Below, one piece after another: positions 49,424 to 58,527 of a stretch of DNA of 64,000 nt. The position numbers and the translations under genes were made by a program. Source of the DNA: Rhizobium esperanzae (GTDB lineage: Bacteria; Pseudomonadota; Alphaproteobacteria; Rhizobiales; Rhizobiaceae); contig NZ_JACIFY010000010.1 of assembly GCF_014197615.1 (NCBI RefSeq), positions 173,278-237,277 of the forward strand, read 5' to 3'. Under the pieces are notes generated by a model. It was not told the origin of the DNA. It did not search any database and saw only the letters and a list, made by a program, of their open reading frames with translations. The first letter of the stretch is position 1. Every line of letters begins with the position of its first letter.

Positions 49424-50827
49424 ATGCAAGGCCTGTTCAAACGCGCCTCCGTCTCGCTACTTGCTCTGACGCTCCTACTGCCGGCGGCTGCTTACGCCCA
49501 GACGGCCAAGACCGTGCCTGAGAGCCAGATGCAGATGCAGCTCTCCTTCGCGCCGCTCGTCAAGCAGACATCCGGCGCCGTCGTCAATGTCTATGCGGAG
49601 AAGATCGTCCAGCGCCAGTCGCCCTTCGCCGGCGACCCCTTCTTCGAGCAGTTTTTCGGCCAGCAGATGCCGAACCGTTCGGAGAAGCAGTCCTCGCTGG
49701 GCTCGGGTGTCATCGTCGAGGCGAACGGCACTGTCGTCACCAACAATCACGTCGTCGAAGGCGCCGACGACATCAAGGTGGCGTTGCCGGACGGCCGCGA
49801 ATTCCCCTGCAAGGTGGTGCTGCGCGACGACCGCGTCGATCTCGCCGTGCTGAAGATCGAGACCAAGGAGAGCTTCCCGACACTGCCGATCGGCAATTCC
49901 GATGCCGTCGAGGTCGGCGATCTGGTGCTGGCGATCGGCAACCCCTTCGGCGTCGGCCAGACGGTGACGAGCGGCATCGTCTCTGCTCTTGCCCGCAACC
50001 AGGTGGTCAGGAACGAGTTCGGCTTCTTCATCCAGACCGATGCCTCGATCAATCCCGGCAATTCCGGCGGCGCGCTGATGAACATGAAGGGTGAACTGAT
50101 CGGCATCAACACGGCGATCTTCTCGCGCGGCGGCGGCTCGAACGGTATCGGCTTTGCCATTCCCGCCAATCTGGTCAAGGTCTTCCTTGCCTCGGCCGAT
50201 GCCGGGGTCAAAACCTTCGAACGGCCCTATGTCGGCGCGAGCTTCGATGCGGTGACCTCGGAAGTCGCCGAAGCGCTTGGGCTCAACAAGGCGCGCGGCG
50301 CGCTGGTCGTCAAAGTTTCGGAAGGCGGACCGGCGGCCAAGGCCGGATTGAAGGCCGGCGAAATCGTCACTGCCGTCGACGGCATATCCGTCGAACATCC
50401 GGATGCGCTGCTCTACCGCCTGACGACGGCTGGTCTCGGCAAATCGGTCAAACTCACCGTCGTCGAGAACGGCCGCGAGCAGCAACTGCCGCTGACGCTC
50501 GATCGCGCCCCGGAAACCTCGCCGCGCGACCAGCGCACGATCGGCGGGCGCACCCCCTTCAGCGGTGCGGTCGTCGAGAACCTGTCGCCGCGGGTCGCCG
50601 ACGAGCTGCGCATGCCGCCGGAATCGGCAGGCGTCGTGGTATCCGAGGTGAAGGAGGATTCGCCTGCCGCCCGTCTCGGTTTCGAGCCGAAGGATATCAT
50701 CGTCTCGATCAACGGCACCGATGTGAAGTCGACCAGCGAACTCTCCGAAATCGCCGATAGCGACCCCGGCCTCTGGCGGGTCGAGATCGAGCGCGACGGT
50801 CAGCGCATCCGGCAGTTCTTCCGATGA
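49424..50827 (+). CDS. DegP/DegQ-type periplasmic serine protease
   Basis: A 467-residue HtrA protein with a signal peptide ending AAAYAQ. The catalytic triad is H109 (NNHVVEG), D139 (RVDLAVL) and S214 (NPGNSGGAL), followed by two PDZ domains (about residues 265-350 and 385-465). Such proteases degrade or refold damaged envelope proteins. Its stop codon overlaps the start of rarA by 4 bp, a pairing also seen in other alphaproteobacteria. Assignment to DegP, DegQ or DegS-like paralogues cannot be made from sequence alone; two PDZ domains speak against DegS. Confidence 0.92.
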   Translation: MQGLFKRASVSLLALTLLLPAAAYAQTAKTVPESQMQMQLSFAPLVKQTSGAVVNVYAEKIVQRQSPFAGDPFFEQFFGQQMPNRSEKQSSLGSGVIVEANGTVVTNNHVVEGADDIKVALPDGREFPCKVVLRDDRVDLAVLKIETKESFPTLPIGNSDAVEVGDLVLAIGNPFGVGQTVTSGIVSALARNQVVRNEFGFFIQTDASINPGNSGGALMNMKGELIGINTAIFSRGGGSNGIGFAIPANLVKVFLASADAGVKTFERPYVGASFDAVTSEVAEALGLNKARGALVVKVSEGGPAAKAGLKAGEIVTAVDGISVEHPDALLYRLTTAGLGKSVKLTVVENGREQQLPLTLDRAPETSPRDQRTIGGRTPFSGAVVENLSPRVADELRMPPESAGVVVSEVKEDSPAARLGFEPKDIIVSINGTDVKSTSELSEIADSDPGLWRVEIERDGQRIRQFFR

Positions 50828-52140
50828 GCAACGATCTCTTCGCACCGCGTGTTCCGGAAGAGGTGGCCGCCAGGCGGCCGCTTGCCGACCGGCTGCGGCC
50901 GAAGACGCTTGCCGATGTCACCGGTCAGGAGCATCTGACCGGTGAAGACGGCGTCTTGAAAAGAATGATCGAGAGCGGGTCGCTCGGCTCGATGATCTTC
51001 TGGGGCCCGCCCGGCACCGGCAAGACGACGGTGGCCCGGCTGCTGTCGGGCGAGGCGGGGCTGGCCTTCGAGCAGATATCGGCGATCTTTTCCGGCGTCG
51101 CCGATCTGAAGAAGGTGTTCGAGACGGCCCGCCTGCGCCGCATGGATGGCCGCCAGACGCTGCTCTTCGTCGACGAGATCCACCGTTTCAACCGCGCCCA
51201 GCAGGATAGTTTCCTGCCTGTTATGGAGGACGGCACCGTCATTCTCGTCGGCGCCACGACGGAAAATCCATCCTTCGAGCTCAACGCCGCCTTGCTATCG
51301 CGCGCCCGCGTGCTGACCTTCAAGTCGCATGACGAAGAGAGCCTGGAGGAGTTGCTGAAGCGGGCCGAGGCGATCGAGCAGAAGCCGCTGCCGCTGACCG
51401 AAGAGGCGCGTATCAGCCTGATCCGCATGGCCGATGGCGACGGCCGCGCGGTGCTGACTCTGGCCGAGGAGGTCTGGCGCGCCGCGCGCGAGGGCGAGAG
51501 CTTCAATACCGAGGGCCTGACGCGCATCGTCCAGCGCCGCGCCCCCGTCTACGACAAGGCGCAGGACGGCCATTACAATCTGATCTCGGCGCTGCATAAA
51601 TCCGTGCGTGGTTCGGATCCGGATGCGGCGCTCTATTATCTCGCCCGCATGTTCGATGCCGGCGAGGACCCGCTCTATCTCGGCCGGCGGCTGGTGCGCA
51701 TGGCGGTGGAAGATATCGGCCTTGCCGATCCGCAGGCGCTGGTGATCTGCAATGCCGCCAAGGATGCCTACGAGTATCTCGGCTCGCCGGAAGGCGAACT
51801 GGCGCTTGCTCAGGCCTGCGTCTATCTCGCCACCGCGCCGAAATCCAATGCCATCTACACCGCCTTCAAGGCAGCCACCCAGGCCGCCAAGCAGAACGGT
51901 TCGCTGCTGCCGCCGAAGCATATCCTTAACGCGCCGACCAAGCTGATGAAGGGCGAGGGCTATGGCGACGGTTATCGCTACGACCACGATGAACCGGACG
52001 CCTTTTCCGGCCAGGATTATTTCCCGGAGAAGATGGGCCGCCAGACCTTCTACGATCCGCCGGAGCGCGGCTTCGAGCGCGATATCCGCAAACGGTTGGA
52101 ATGGTGGGACAAACTGCGCAAAGACCGCAATCCGCGCTGA
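50824..52140 (+). CDS. rarA: Replication-associated recombination protein A (RarA/MgsA)
   Basis: A 438-residue AAA+ ATPase that acts at stalled replication forks. It has the Walker A segment FWGPPGTGKTTVARLL, Walker B LLFVDEIHRFNRAQQD, the sensor-like ATTENPSFELN, and the C-terminal tetramerisation domain with ARMFDAGEDPLYLGRRLVR. ATGA overlaps the protease gene stop codon, so translation is coupled. Confidence 0.93.
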   Translation: MSNDLFAPRVPEEVAARRPLADRLRPKTLADVTGQEHLTGEDGVLKRMIESGSLGSMIFWGPPGTGKTTVARLLSGEAGLAFEQISAIFSGVADLKKVFETARLRRMDGRQTLLFVDEIHRFNRAQQDSFLPVMEDGTVILVGATTENPSFELNAALLSRARVLTFKSHDEESLEELLKRAEAIEQKPLPLTEEARISLIRMADGDGRAVLTLAEEVWRAAREGESFNTEGLTRIVQRRAPVYDKAQDGHYNLISALHKSVRGSDPDAALYYLARMFDAGEDPLYLGRRLVRMAVEDIGLADPQALVICNAAKDAYEYLGSPEGELALAQACVYLATAPKSNAIYTAFKAATQAAKQNGSLLPPKHILNAPTKLMKGEGYGDGYRYDHDEPDAFSGQDYFPEKMGRQTFYDPPERGFERDIRKRLEWWDKLRKDRNPR

Positions 52141-52167
52141 CGCGCCTGTTCGGCTGGTGAATGGGGC

Positions 52168-52842
52168 TCAGCCGCCAAGCGCGATCGCGATTGAGACCAG
52201 AACCAATCCGAGACCCGTCATCGTCATCCCGGCATAAAAAGGCCTGCCTCCCGAAAGTTTCGCCCACGCATAACCCGTCACAAATAGCAGCATGATGAGA
52301 AACAGGTTGCTGGTTCTCAGCGCAAGGTGCGCGTTGTCGATGAAAAAGAATGGGATAACGGCCGGAATTGATGTGGCCGAGACCAGAGCGAAGACCGCGA
52401 TTGCGGCCAACAGATCACCCTTCGAGAGGGACGCCTTCACAGGATCTGCCCTGCACGCGAGCGTCAGCAGTGATCGATAGAGCGCGTCCGCATCACCAGC
52501 CTTTGCAGAAAACGGTGCTTCTTCGATTGGAAATTCTTTCGCGAGCATCTCAAGGGCCGCAGTCTCGCTTCCCGCGGCTTTGATTTGCCGAAAAAGGCGC
52601 AGCCGCCTGCTCTTGTAAAACGTTGTTCCCAGAACGAACAAGACGGCGTCGATGATCCCCCAGGCGAGGTTGCATCCGATTGTTGCGGCGATCAATTCCT
52701 GGGTATCCAAGCCCTCTTCGTTAACAACAAGCCTCGCCCCGACCGTGAATGTCAGCGCCATGATCAATCCGAAAAGAACTTCGCCGAGCGCATCGCCTGG
52801 ATCGATGATATCGGTGATATGATCGATCGGGTTCGAAGTCAT
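52168..52842 (-). CDS. VIT1/CCC1-like membrane protein
   Basis: A 224-residue protein from ATG 52842 (MTSNPIDHITDIIDPGDALG) with about five membrane helices. The segments VLFGLIMALTFTVGARL and GCNLAWGIIDAVLFVLG match the VIT1/CCC1 family, whose eukaryotic members carry Fe2+ or Mn2+ into vacuoles; bacterial transport has been little studied. A longer start at 52893 lacks a ribosome-binding site. A perfect anaerobox stands about 148 bp upstream, suggesting microaerobic control by an FNR/FixK-type regulator. Confidence 0.72.
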   Translation of the reverse strand: MTSNPIDHITDIIDPGDALGEVLFGLIMALTFTVGARLVVNEEGLDTQELIAATIGCNLAWGIIDAVLFVLGTTFYKSRRLRLFRQIKAAGSETAALEMLAKEFPIEEAPFSAKAGDADALYRSLLTLACRADPVKASLSKGDLLAAIAVFALVSATSIPAVIPFFFIDNAHLALRTSNLFLIMLLFVTGYAWAKLSGGRPFYAGMTMTGLGLVLVSIAIALGG

Positions 52843-52983
52843 GGACTGCCCCAGGTGATGAAGATCATTGTCTGCTGCTCCTCGCTGCGCCATCAGAGCA
52901 TGGATGGGAAGCCGACCTGCAGCTGGCGGCGCGGGATAAGCCTCACCACCGGAGAATTCTGACCGACGTCGCGGCCTGTTTCA

Positions 52984-52997
52984 TTGATCGTGATCAA
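52984..52997 (-). promoter_or_regulatory. Anaerobox (FNR/FixK/FnrN-type site)
   Basis: TTGATCGTGATCAA fits the consensus TTGAT-N4-ATCAA exactly. It is centred about 148 bp upstream of the VIT-like gene; with activation from about -41 the transcript would begin near 52949. The site is palindromic, but the gene on the other side ends there rather than starts, so it should serve the VIT-like gene. Confidence 0.6.
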
Positions 52998-53069
52998 GAT
53001 CAACACGATCGGGCGTCACGCGATCACGGTTTTTCCCCGCCATTACGCGTCGGAAAAGTGCTGCAAAGC

Positions 53070-53381
53070 TCAGGAAGGGCGCGGCGTCTTCTGATTGACA
53101 GGCGCGGCGATAACCTTGACGGCGGATTCCGCCAATCCGTGATGGCCTTCCATATCGACGACGACATGCCAGTGGCCGCTTTCGGGGACGGCGATCTTGA
53201 CCGGTGATTTACGCGCCACGCCGCCGATATATTTGAAATCGAGAACCTCGGTGAAGCGCTGGAAATTCGGCGCCGTCATCAGGCGAACATTGTTCACCGC
53301 ATTCAACGACACCTCGACGATCGTTCCGGCGCGCTGTTCCTTGAGATCGTAATGGGTGAAGCGGAAGTTCGGTTTCGGCAT
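53070..53381 (-). CDS. DUF1883 protein
   Basis: A 103-residue cytosolic protein with the DUF1883 pattern FTHYDLKEQRAGTIVEVSL, NVRLMTAPNFQRF, KYIGGVARKSPVKIAVP and GHWHVVVDMEG. The domain is a small beta-sandwich sometimes fused to TIR or other signalling domains; here it stands alone and its role is unknown. Confidence 0.75.
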   Translation of the reverse strand: MPKPNFRFTHYDLKEQRAGTIVEVSLNAVNNVRLMTAPNFQRFTEVLDFKYIGGVARKSPVKIAVPESGHWHVVVDMEGHHGLAESAVKVIAAPVNQKTPRPS

Positions 53382-53483
53382 CGGTCTCGTGGCGTCTGAA
53401 GTCTCTGCTACCAGATTTTACCAGCATGCGGGTTAAGGAAAAGTTGGAACCCGGTTTTCGGCTCGCCGCTTCACGCGCGCGCC

Positions 53484-53642
53484 TTAGAGCGCGGCGTAGA
53501 CGATGTAGACTTCGACGCAGGCGAGCACCACGCCGAAGACGATCAGCGCCCAAGCCGTACGCTTCTCGCGCACCTGCTGGCTGTTGCGTGTGATCTTATG
53601 GGGGCGACGGGGCTGGAAGCCGGAGGACATGACATTTCGCAT
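53484..53642 (-). CDS. Small single-span membrane protein (52 aa)
   Basis: From ATG 53642 the protein is MRNVMSSGFQPRRPHKITRN, a basic cytosolic part, followed by one C-terminal membrane helix (TAWALIVFGVVLACVEVYIV) and the end YAAL. AAAGG stands nine bases upstream. A longer frame from 53837 has no support. Function unknown. Confidence 0.6.
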   Translation of the reverse strand: MRNVMSSGFQPRRPHKITRNSQQVREKRTAWALIVFGVVLACVEVYIVYAAL

Positions 53643-53796
53643 GGTGTTTGACCTTTGCAATGACGGCAAGAGTCTACTGCCGACCGCGATAGGAAATCCA
53701 TTCGGGTGAGGGGGCGAAAATATAGGAATGGTATAAAGGCCGATGGGAAAAATCTCGAAACGCACCGTCGGGAAGCCGTGACCGCCGCCATCCTTG

Positions 53797-53880
53797 TGCA
53801 TGTCGAAGAACCGGCTGGCGATCCTGCCCGATCTCACCCATTACGAGACCTTCGCTTCGCCGCTGGTGGCGAATATTCGG
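53797..53880 (+). pseudogene. Remnant of an alpha/beta hydrolase C-terminus
   Basis: One plus-strand frame reads SKNRLAILPDLTHYETFASP and LVA, which is the strongly conserved histidine-containing end of a family of alpha/beta hydrolases. An in-frame TGA lies a few codons upstream (53779-53781), no hydrolase core precedes it, and the reading after LVA is unrelated. It is therefore a short leftover of a decayed or excised gene. The 383-bp stretch 53643-54025 otherwise holds nothing recognisable. Confidence 0.5.
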
Positions 53881-54025
53881 AAAGTAAGCGAGGGCGGCCG
53901 GGGTTTCCCTGGCCGCGTTTCCATCTCATCAACTGCCGCGCCGGCTTTCCCGATCGAGCTGCGCGACCAGCGCCAGGATCGTTTCCGATACCGGGGTTCG
54001 GCCCAAGACGAGTGCCGATTTTGCC

Positions 54026-54613
54026 CTATCGGTATTGGCCGCCATCGGCCCGCATGCCGGCGATCGCCTGAAGCGCCGCAAAATAAACCGTCAGGTCGCG
54101 GGCAGGATCTGCCGGGAGCGCGGCTGCACGAAACATCCTGCCTCCTGTCGCCTCGATCCCACCGTCGATCATCAGGTTGTCGGCCATGCCGTGATTTTCG
54201 ATCGCGATGCCATCCGGTCCGCGAGGGCGCCCGCTCGTCTCGTCGATATCAAGTCCCGCATACCAGATCGAGCGAACGCGCAGCCCATAGTCGTCGGGGT
54301 GGTTGGTATAGGCAAAGACCGCTTTTCCGAGCGCAATCATGAAGCCGATCTCGTAGACGGTGCCCGGATCGGCACTGACGCCGCGAAAGGGAGTGACATT
54401 GGCAAGGCAGATCTCGGCTCGACGCATGGCGTCGTCATTGCGGGCGTAGATCTCGGCGGCCGTCCGCTTTACCGGCGTCTGGTTTTCGTCGCTGCCGGGA
54501 CCGGTGGGCTCGAAGCCGAACTGGCGGGCCAATCGACGTTTTTCGGCCATGATGGGCATGGCATCCGGAAGAAAGACTTCCGGGCCGGCAAGGTAAATGG
54601 TGGTCATCGACAT
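54026..54613 (-). CDS. Nucleoside 2-deoxyribosyltransferase-like protein
   Basis: A 195-residue protein of the NDT fold. The N-terminal TIYLAGPEVF strand-loop and the SADPGTVYEIGFMIALGK segment with the candidate nucleophile glutamate are typical. Family members swap bases between deoxynucleosides for salvage, or act on related N-glycosides. No signal peptide. ATG 54613 and ATG 54607 are both possible starts. Confidence 0.82.
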   Translation of the reverse strand: MSMTTIYLAGPEVFLPDAMPIMAEKRRLARQFGFEPTGPGSDENQTPVKRTAAEIYARNDDAMRRAEICLANVTPFRGVSADPGTVYEIGFMIALGKAVFAYTNHPDDYGLRVRSIWYAGLDIDETSGRPRGPDGIAIENHGMADNLMIDGGIEATGGRMFRAAALPADPARDLTVYFAALQAIAGMRADGGQYR

Positions 54614-54891
54614 TCTTCACTCACGCGCGAGACGAAGCGCCGGGGTTGGGGCAGGCAGGCGCGGAACCCATTTCCGATGGATGTGCCGCAAATGGCAAGC
54701 CGTGCCCGGCGGGCATTGTCGATTTTTTTGAGGAGCAGGCTGATGAAGCCCATGGTGGACGGGCAGCAGCCGACCTGGATGCCCACCACGGCAGAGAGAA
54801 TGAAAAAGCTAGAGGATCCGCCTGTCCCTTTTGACTCCGCCGGTCGAACCGGCCAAAGATGCCGCATGGCCAGCATCGTCGGGAGAAGTTG

Positions 54892-55932
54892 ATGAGTGGT
54901 GGGATTTTGCCAGCCGGTATTCGAAGAACCCCAAAGCGGCTTGCTTGTCTGTTTGCCGCCCTGGCTGCGTCGATGCTCGCGGCATCGGCAGCGGTCGGAA
55001 ACGACATCGGACCGCAAAGCCAGGTCTCGCGCGAGCAGGTCGAAAAACTCGTCGGCCTCTGGAAGGATCATTTTGCCGGCGCCGACAGCCTGCAGCAGCA
55101 GCGGACGGCCTTTCGGACGCTGATGGAGACGATGCCGGGGCCGACACGCGTCCAGGTTCGGCACGTCGATGCCGACGGCGTCGATGCCGAGCTGATGTGG
55201 CCCGCCCGTCTGCATCACCCGATCGGCGAAAGGGTGATTCTCTATATCCATGGCGGCGGCTTTTCCGGCGGTTCCATCCGCACGCACAGCCTGCTTGCCG
55301 GCTCGCTCGCCAAGGCCGCATCCTGCGACGTTCTTCTGATCGAGTATCGGCTGACGCCTGAATATACCTATCCCGCGCAGATCAACGACGCGCTGACGGC
55401 CTATCGCTGGCTTCTCGACAATGGCTATCGCAGCGAGAACGTCGTCGTTGCCGGAGACGGCGCCGGCGGCAATATCGCCATCGAGACGGTGCTGCGGCAG
55501 AGGCAGGCGGCAAAGCCGTTGCCGGCGGCCGTGGTGGCGCTCAGCCCCATTACCGATCTTGCTGCGACCGGCGGATCGATGACAGCGAATGCCGATAGCG
55601 ATCCGATGGTCGGCAGGGCATCGATCGAGACCTTGCGCAAGGCCTATCTTGGCAGCCGGTCTCCGACCGATCCTCAGGCATCGCCGCTTTATGCCGATAT
55701 GGCGGGTTTTCCGCCGCTGCTGCTGCAGGTCGGCTCCGGTGAAGCCCTGCTCGACGATACGCTGCGGCTCGCCGACAAGGCGCGCCAGGCGGGTGTGGAT
55801 GTCACCACCGAGGTCTGGCCGGGCATGCCGCATCAGTGGCAGCTGTTTCCATCGCTGCTCGACGATGCCGATCGCTCGAGCCAGAATATCGCCGAATTTG
55901 CGATCCGGCATTTTGCCGACAAACCGGAATAG
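54892..55932 (+). CDS. Exported HSL-type alpha/beta hydrolase homologue lacking the nucleophile serine
   Basis: A 346-residue protein with an N-terminal signal peptide (about residues 1-38, ending SAAVGN). The HSL-family oxyanion motif YIHGGGFSGG is at 118-127, and the downstream LLLQVGSGEALLDD and PGMPHQWQLF (H314) segments are conserved. The nucleophile elbow, normally GDSAGG, reads GDGAGG, with glycine at residue 190 where serine is required. Codon GGC is clear in the sequence. If correct, the protein cannot be a classical esterase and may be a binding protein or use another residue. GGGAGAAG precedes the ATG. Confidence 0.8.
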   Translation: MSGGILPAGIRRTPKRLACLFAALAASMLAASAAVGNDIGPQSQVSREQVEKLVGLWKDHFAGADSLQQQRTAFRTLMETMPGPTRVQVRHVDADGVDAELMWPARLHHPIGERVILYIHGGGFSGGSIRTHSLLAGSLAKAASCDVLLIEYRLTPEYTYPAQINDALTAYRWLLDNGYRSENVVVAGDGAGGNIAIETVLRQRQAAKPLPAAVVALSPITDLAATGGSMTANADSDPMVGRASIETLRKAYLGSRSPTDPQASPLYADMAGFPPLLLQVGSGEALLDDTLRLADKARQAGVDVTTEVWPGMPHQWQLFPSLLDDADRSSQNIAEFAIRHFADKPE

Positions 55933-55985
55933 GGGCGGGAGGAGCAGGGTCACAAAAGCCGCCCGAACATCCTCCTCTTACCCGA

Positions 55986-56609
55986 TCATTGCGATGTGCC
56001 GCGTGACGGTGACGGCGCCAGAGGCCGTTCGACTTCCCGGCCGACGCTGAGCGTTTTGCGCACGCTCGGCTCCAGTCGCTCGATATAGGCGTGGTCGGGT
56101 GCGGCCCCCAGCGCATCCAGCATTTTTGAGAAGAAGCAGCGGGCGGCGGCCGCAGCCGTGACGTCGAAGACCTCTGCATCGCTCAGCCCGTGTTTCTTCA
56201 GCCCATCTATGTCCTGCTGAGTGACCGACGTCGCATCGCGCGCCACCTTGGCGGCAAAGGCCATGATGGCGCGTTCGCCGGCATCGATCGGCGCCTTCTC
56301 CGTCTCGTTGACGACAGCCGTCAGCCCGTCGCTGGTAAAACCCTCGCGCAGCAGCACCGAGCCATGCGCCAGCATGCAATAGGAGGATTTCAGCTCTTTG
56401 GCGGCCGCCAGCGTCACCAGCTCATAGCGCCTGAGGCTCATATGGCCGCGAATGCTGGAAAGCAGCGCTGCCCAGTTCTCCATCACCTCCGGCCGGTGTC
56501 CGAAGGCCCGGTACATATTCGGCAGATAACCATAATTCGCCTCCGCCGACGCATACATCGACGTCGTCTTTTCGCTGGCGGATGCATTGGGGGTGTGAAT
56601 GAAAGCCAT
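55986..56609 (-). CDS. AhpD/carboxymuconolactone-decarboxylase-like protein
   Basis: A 207-residue helical protein of the peroxidase-related AhpD-like family. The segment LVTLAAAKELKSSYCMLAHG corresponds to the redox motif ExxxxxCxxCxxxH, but the first cysteine is serine here, leaving one cysteine and the histidine. Such proteins are inferred to take part in thiol-dependent peroxide or alkylhydroperoxide handling. It is convergent with the esterase homologue. Confidence 0.78.
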   Translation of the reverse strand: MAFIHTPNASASEKTTSMYASAEANYGYLPNMYRAFGHRPEVMENWAALLSSIRGHMSLRRYELVTLAAAKELKSSYCMLAHGSVLLREGFTSDGLTAVVNETEKAPIDAGERAIMAFAAKVARDATSVTQQDIDGLKKHGLSDAEVFDVTAAAAARCFFSKMLDALGAAPDHAYIERLEPSVRKTLSVGREVERPLAPSPSRGTSQ

Positions 56610-56672
56610 GGCATGGTCCTCCTCTATAGCGAGAAGGATAGGGTAGATAATGAGGACAGCAATCCTGAAATA

Positions 56673-58205
56673 TCAGGCAGCGTCACTGTTGTCGGAAGCG
56701 TTATCGGTTCGCTTGATCGGAAGGGTGACGGTGAACGTCGATCCGCATCCTCTTGCGCTTCGAACTTCTATCGAGCCGTGGTGCAGTTCGACGATCTGCT
56801 TCACCAGATTGAGACCGATGCCCGTTCCGGCAATCCCGGTCGACGTGCCGGCACGAAAATAGCGCTGGAACAGCCGGGGCAGGTCTTCGGGATCGATCCC
56901 CACGCCGTCATCGCTGATCGAGACTTTGACGTTTCCCGTTTCCTCCCATGCCGTGACGCGAATTTCCGAGGTTCCGGGCGCGTATTTGACCGCATTGGAC
57001 AGCAGGTTGGTAAAGACCTGCGCCAAAGTCCGGGGATCGGCGTCGATGAACTCCGGCAGTCCATCGATATCAAGCACAAAGGCGTGTGTCTTGGCGATCG
57101 TCGACTGCCGCTCGCAGCAGCTTCTGATCAGCGATCTCAATGCGCAGGCGTCGTAGCTGATATCGATCTTGCCGGTGTCGAGGCGCCCGGCCGACAGGAT
57201 GCTCTCCATGAGATCGACGATCCGGTTCACCGATGCGCGGATCTGGTCGACCTTGTCGCCGAGAAATTCCGGCTCGACTGCTCCTCTCTTACGCAGCAGC
57301 CGCTGGGCGGCGGCGTCGATGATGGCGAGCGGGGTTCGGAACTCGTGGGATGCCATTGCCACGAACTGCCGCTGCAATTCGTTGATGTTTCGCTCCTGCG
57401 CAAGCATTCGCTCGAGTTCCCGCGCCTGGCGCTCAACCTCGGCCGTGCGGCTCTGCACCGTCGTTTCGAGCTGATCGTGATGCCAGCGCAGTTCTTCCGC
57501 AAGCCGCACCGTCGTGGTGACGTCTTCGTGGGTGGCCACGTAACCACCGTTTTGCATCGGATTGTGGGTGATTTTGATGACGCGGCCATCGGTGAGCACG
57601 ATATTCTGGCTGGCCACCGCACCGCGCGCGGTGGCTTCGAATACCACATCGAAATAGGTCGCGGTGTCGGCCGGTCCATTTCCCTCGCGGCTGCGATAGG
57701 CCAGGATATCGACAAGCGGCGTCCCTGGTTGCCTCAGCAGATTCGGCAGATTGTACATCCGAGCATAGGATGGGTTGCATAGGATCAGGTTCTTTTTCGA
57801 ATCGAACATGCACAGCCCATGCGGCATGTTGCTAAGGGCCGCGTCGAACCTGTGATGTTGTTCGGTCAGGCTGTCTTCGACGCGGATGAGGGTAGAGATG
57901 TCTTCATAGCTCAGGATCCAGCCTCCATCCTTCGAGGGGGCCGATGTCAACGAGACCATCCGTCCGTCGGAAAGCGCAAACTGGGATATGTATGGTTTCC
58001 CGGTCGCGGACCGCCTGGATGCCTCGGCACGGCAGTCCGTGGTGCCCGGCAATTCCTCGATCGTCATTCCCTTGCGGATCGCGCCTTCCGCAAGACCGAG
58101 AATATCGAGCGTGCGGGCATTGAATGCCGTCACCGTGCTGGCAGGATCGAGAAGAACGATGCCCTGCGGCAGGTTCTCCAGAATGGATTCAAACGAATGT
58201 GGCAT
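56673..58205 (-). CDS. Soluble PAS sensor histidine kinase (orphan)
   Basis: A 510-residue protein with two PAS domains of the PAS_7 type (about residues 5-110 and 125-235), a coiled segment, then a HisKA domain with the phospho-acceptor H287 (MASHEFRTPL) and an HATPase domain with N box NLLSNAVKYAP, G1 SDDGVGID and G2 GTGIGL. There is no membrane segment, so it senses a cytosolic signal. No response regulator is adjacent, thus the partner is unknown. ATG 58205 is taken rather than TTG 58208. Confidence 0.88.
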   Translation of the reverse strand: MPHSFESILENLPQGIVLLDPASTVTAFNARTLDILGLAEGAIRKGMTIEELPGTTDCRAEASRRSATGKPYISQFALSDGRMVSLTSAPSKDGGWILSYEDISTLIRVEDSLTEQHHRFDAALSNMPHGLCMFDSKKNLILCNPSYARMYNLPNLLRQPGTPLVDILAYRSREGNGPADTATYFDVVFEATARGAVASQNIVLTDGRVIKITHNPMQNGGYVATHEDVTTTVRLAEELRWHHDQLETTVQSRTAEVERQARELERMLAQERNINELQRQFVAMASHEFRTPLAIIDAAAQRLLRKRGAVEPEFLGDKVDQIRASVNRIVDLMESILSAGRLDTGKIDISYDACALRSLIRSCCERQSTIAKTHAFVLDIDGLPEFIDADPRTLAQVFTNLLSNAVKYAPGTSEIRVTAWEETGNVKVSISDDGVGIDPEDLPRLFQRYFRAGTSTGIAGTGIGLNLVKQIVELHHGSIEVRSARGCGSTFTVTLPIKRTDNASDNSDAA

Positions 58206-58431
58206 CAACCGGCCCTGCTTCAGATCTGGTGCTTTGCACGTATGCGTAGCATTCGTCAGAAACGATAAAGTTTCGCTAATGCCTGTCGGCGGGAGATCCT
58301 CGACGGAAACTTGGGGAGAGGGTCATCGGCCACATCGCTCGAGGCGACCGCTGATGGCAGGAACATGCGTCGTCCGGCTCACTTCATGCCGGTCAAAATA
58401 TTGAACGGTGCCGCTTGATTGAGATCGGTTT

Positions 58432-58445
58432 TTAGAACGTTCCAA
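58432..58445 (+). promoter_or_regulatory. LacI-type operator, distal copy
   Basis: TTAGAACGTTCCAA, one mismatch from the perfect palindrome at 58537-58550. The centres of the two sites are 105 bp apart, about ten helical turns, suited to DNA looping. Confidence 0.7.
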
Positions 58446-58527
58446 TTTTTGAGCGAAAGATACTGCGGCGAAGAAAAGAAATAAATCAATGAAAATGGAG
58501 TTTGATAATATCTCATTTAGATTCCGC

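Noticed and set aside
54604..55953. 449-codon minus-strand frame opposite the esterase homologue
   Set aside because: The plus-strand frame has a signal peptide, hydrolase motifs and a ribosome-binding site; the minus frame has none.
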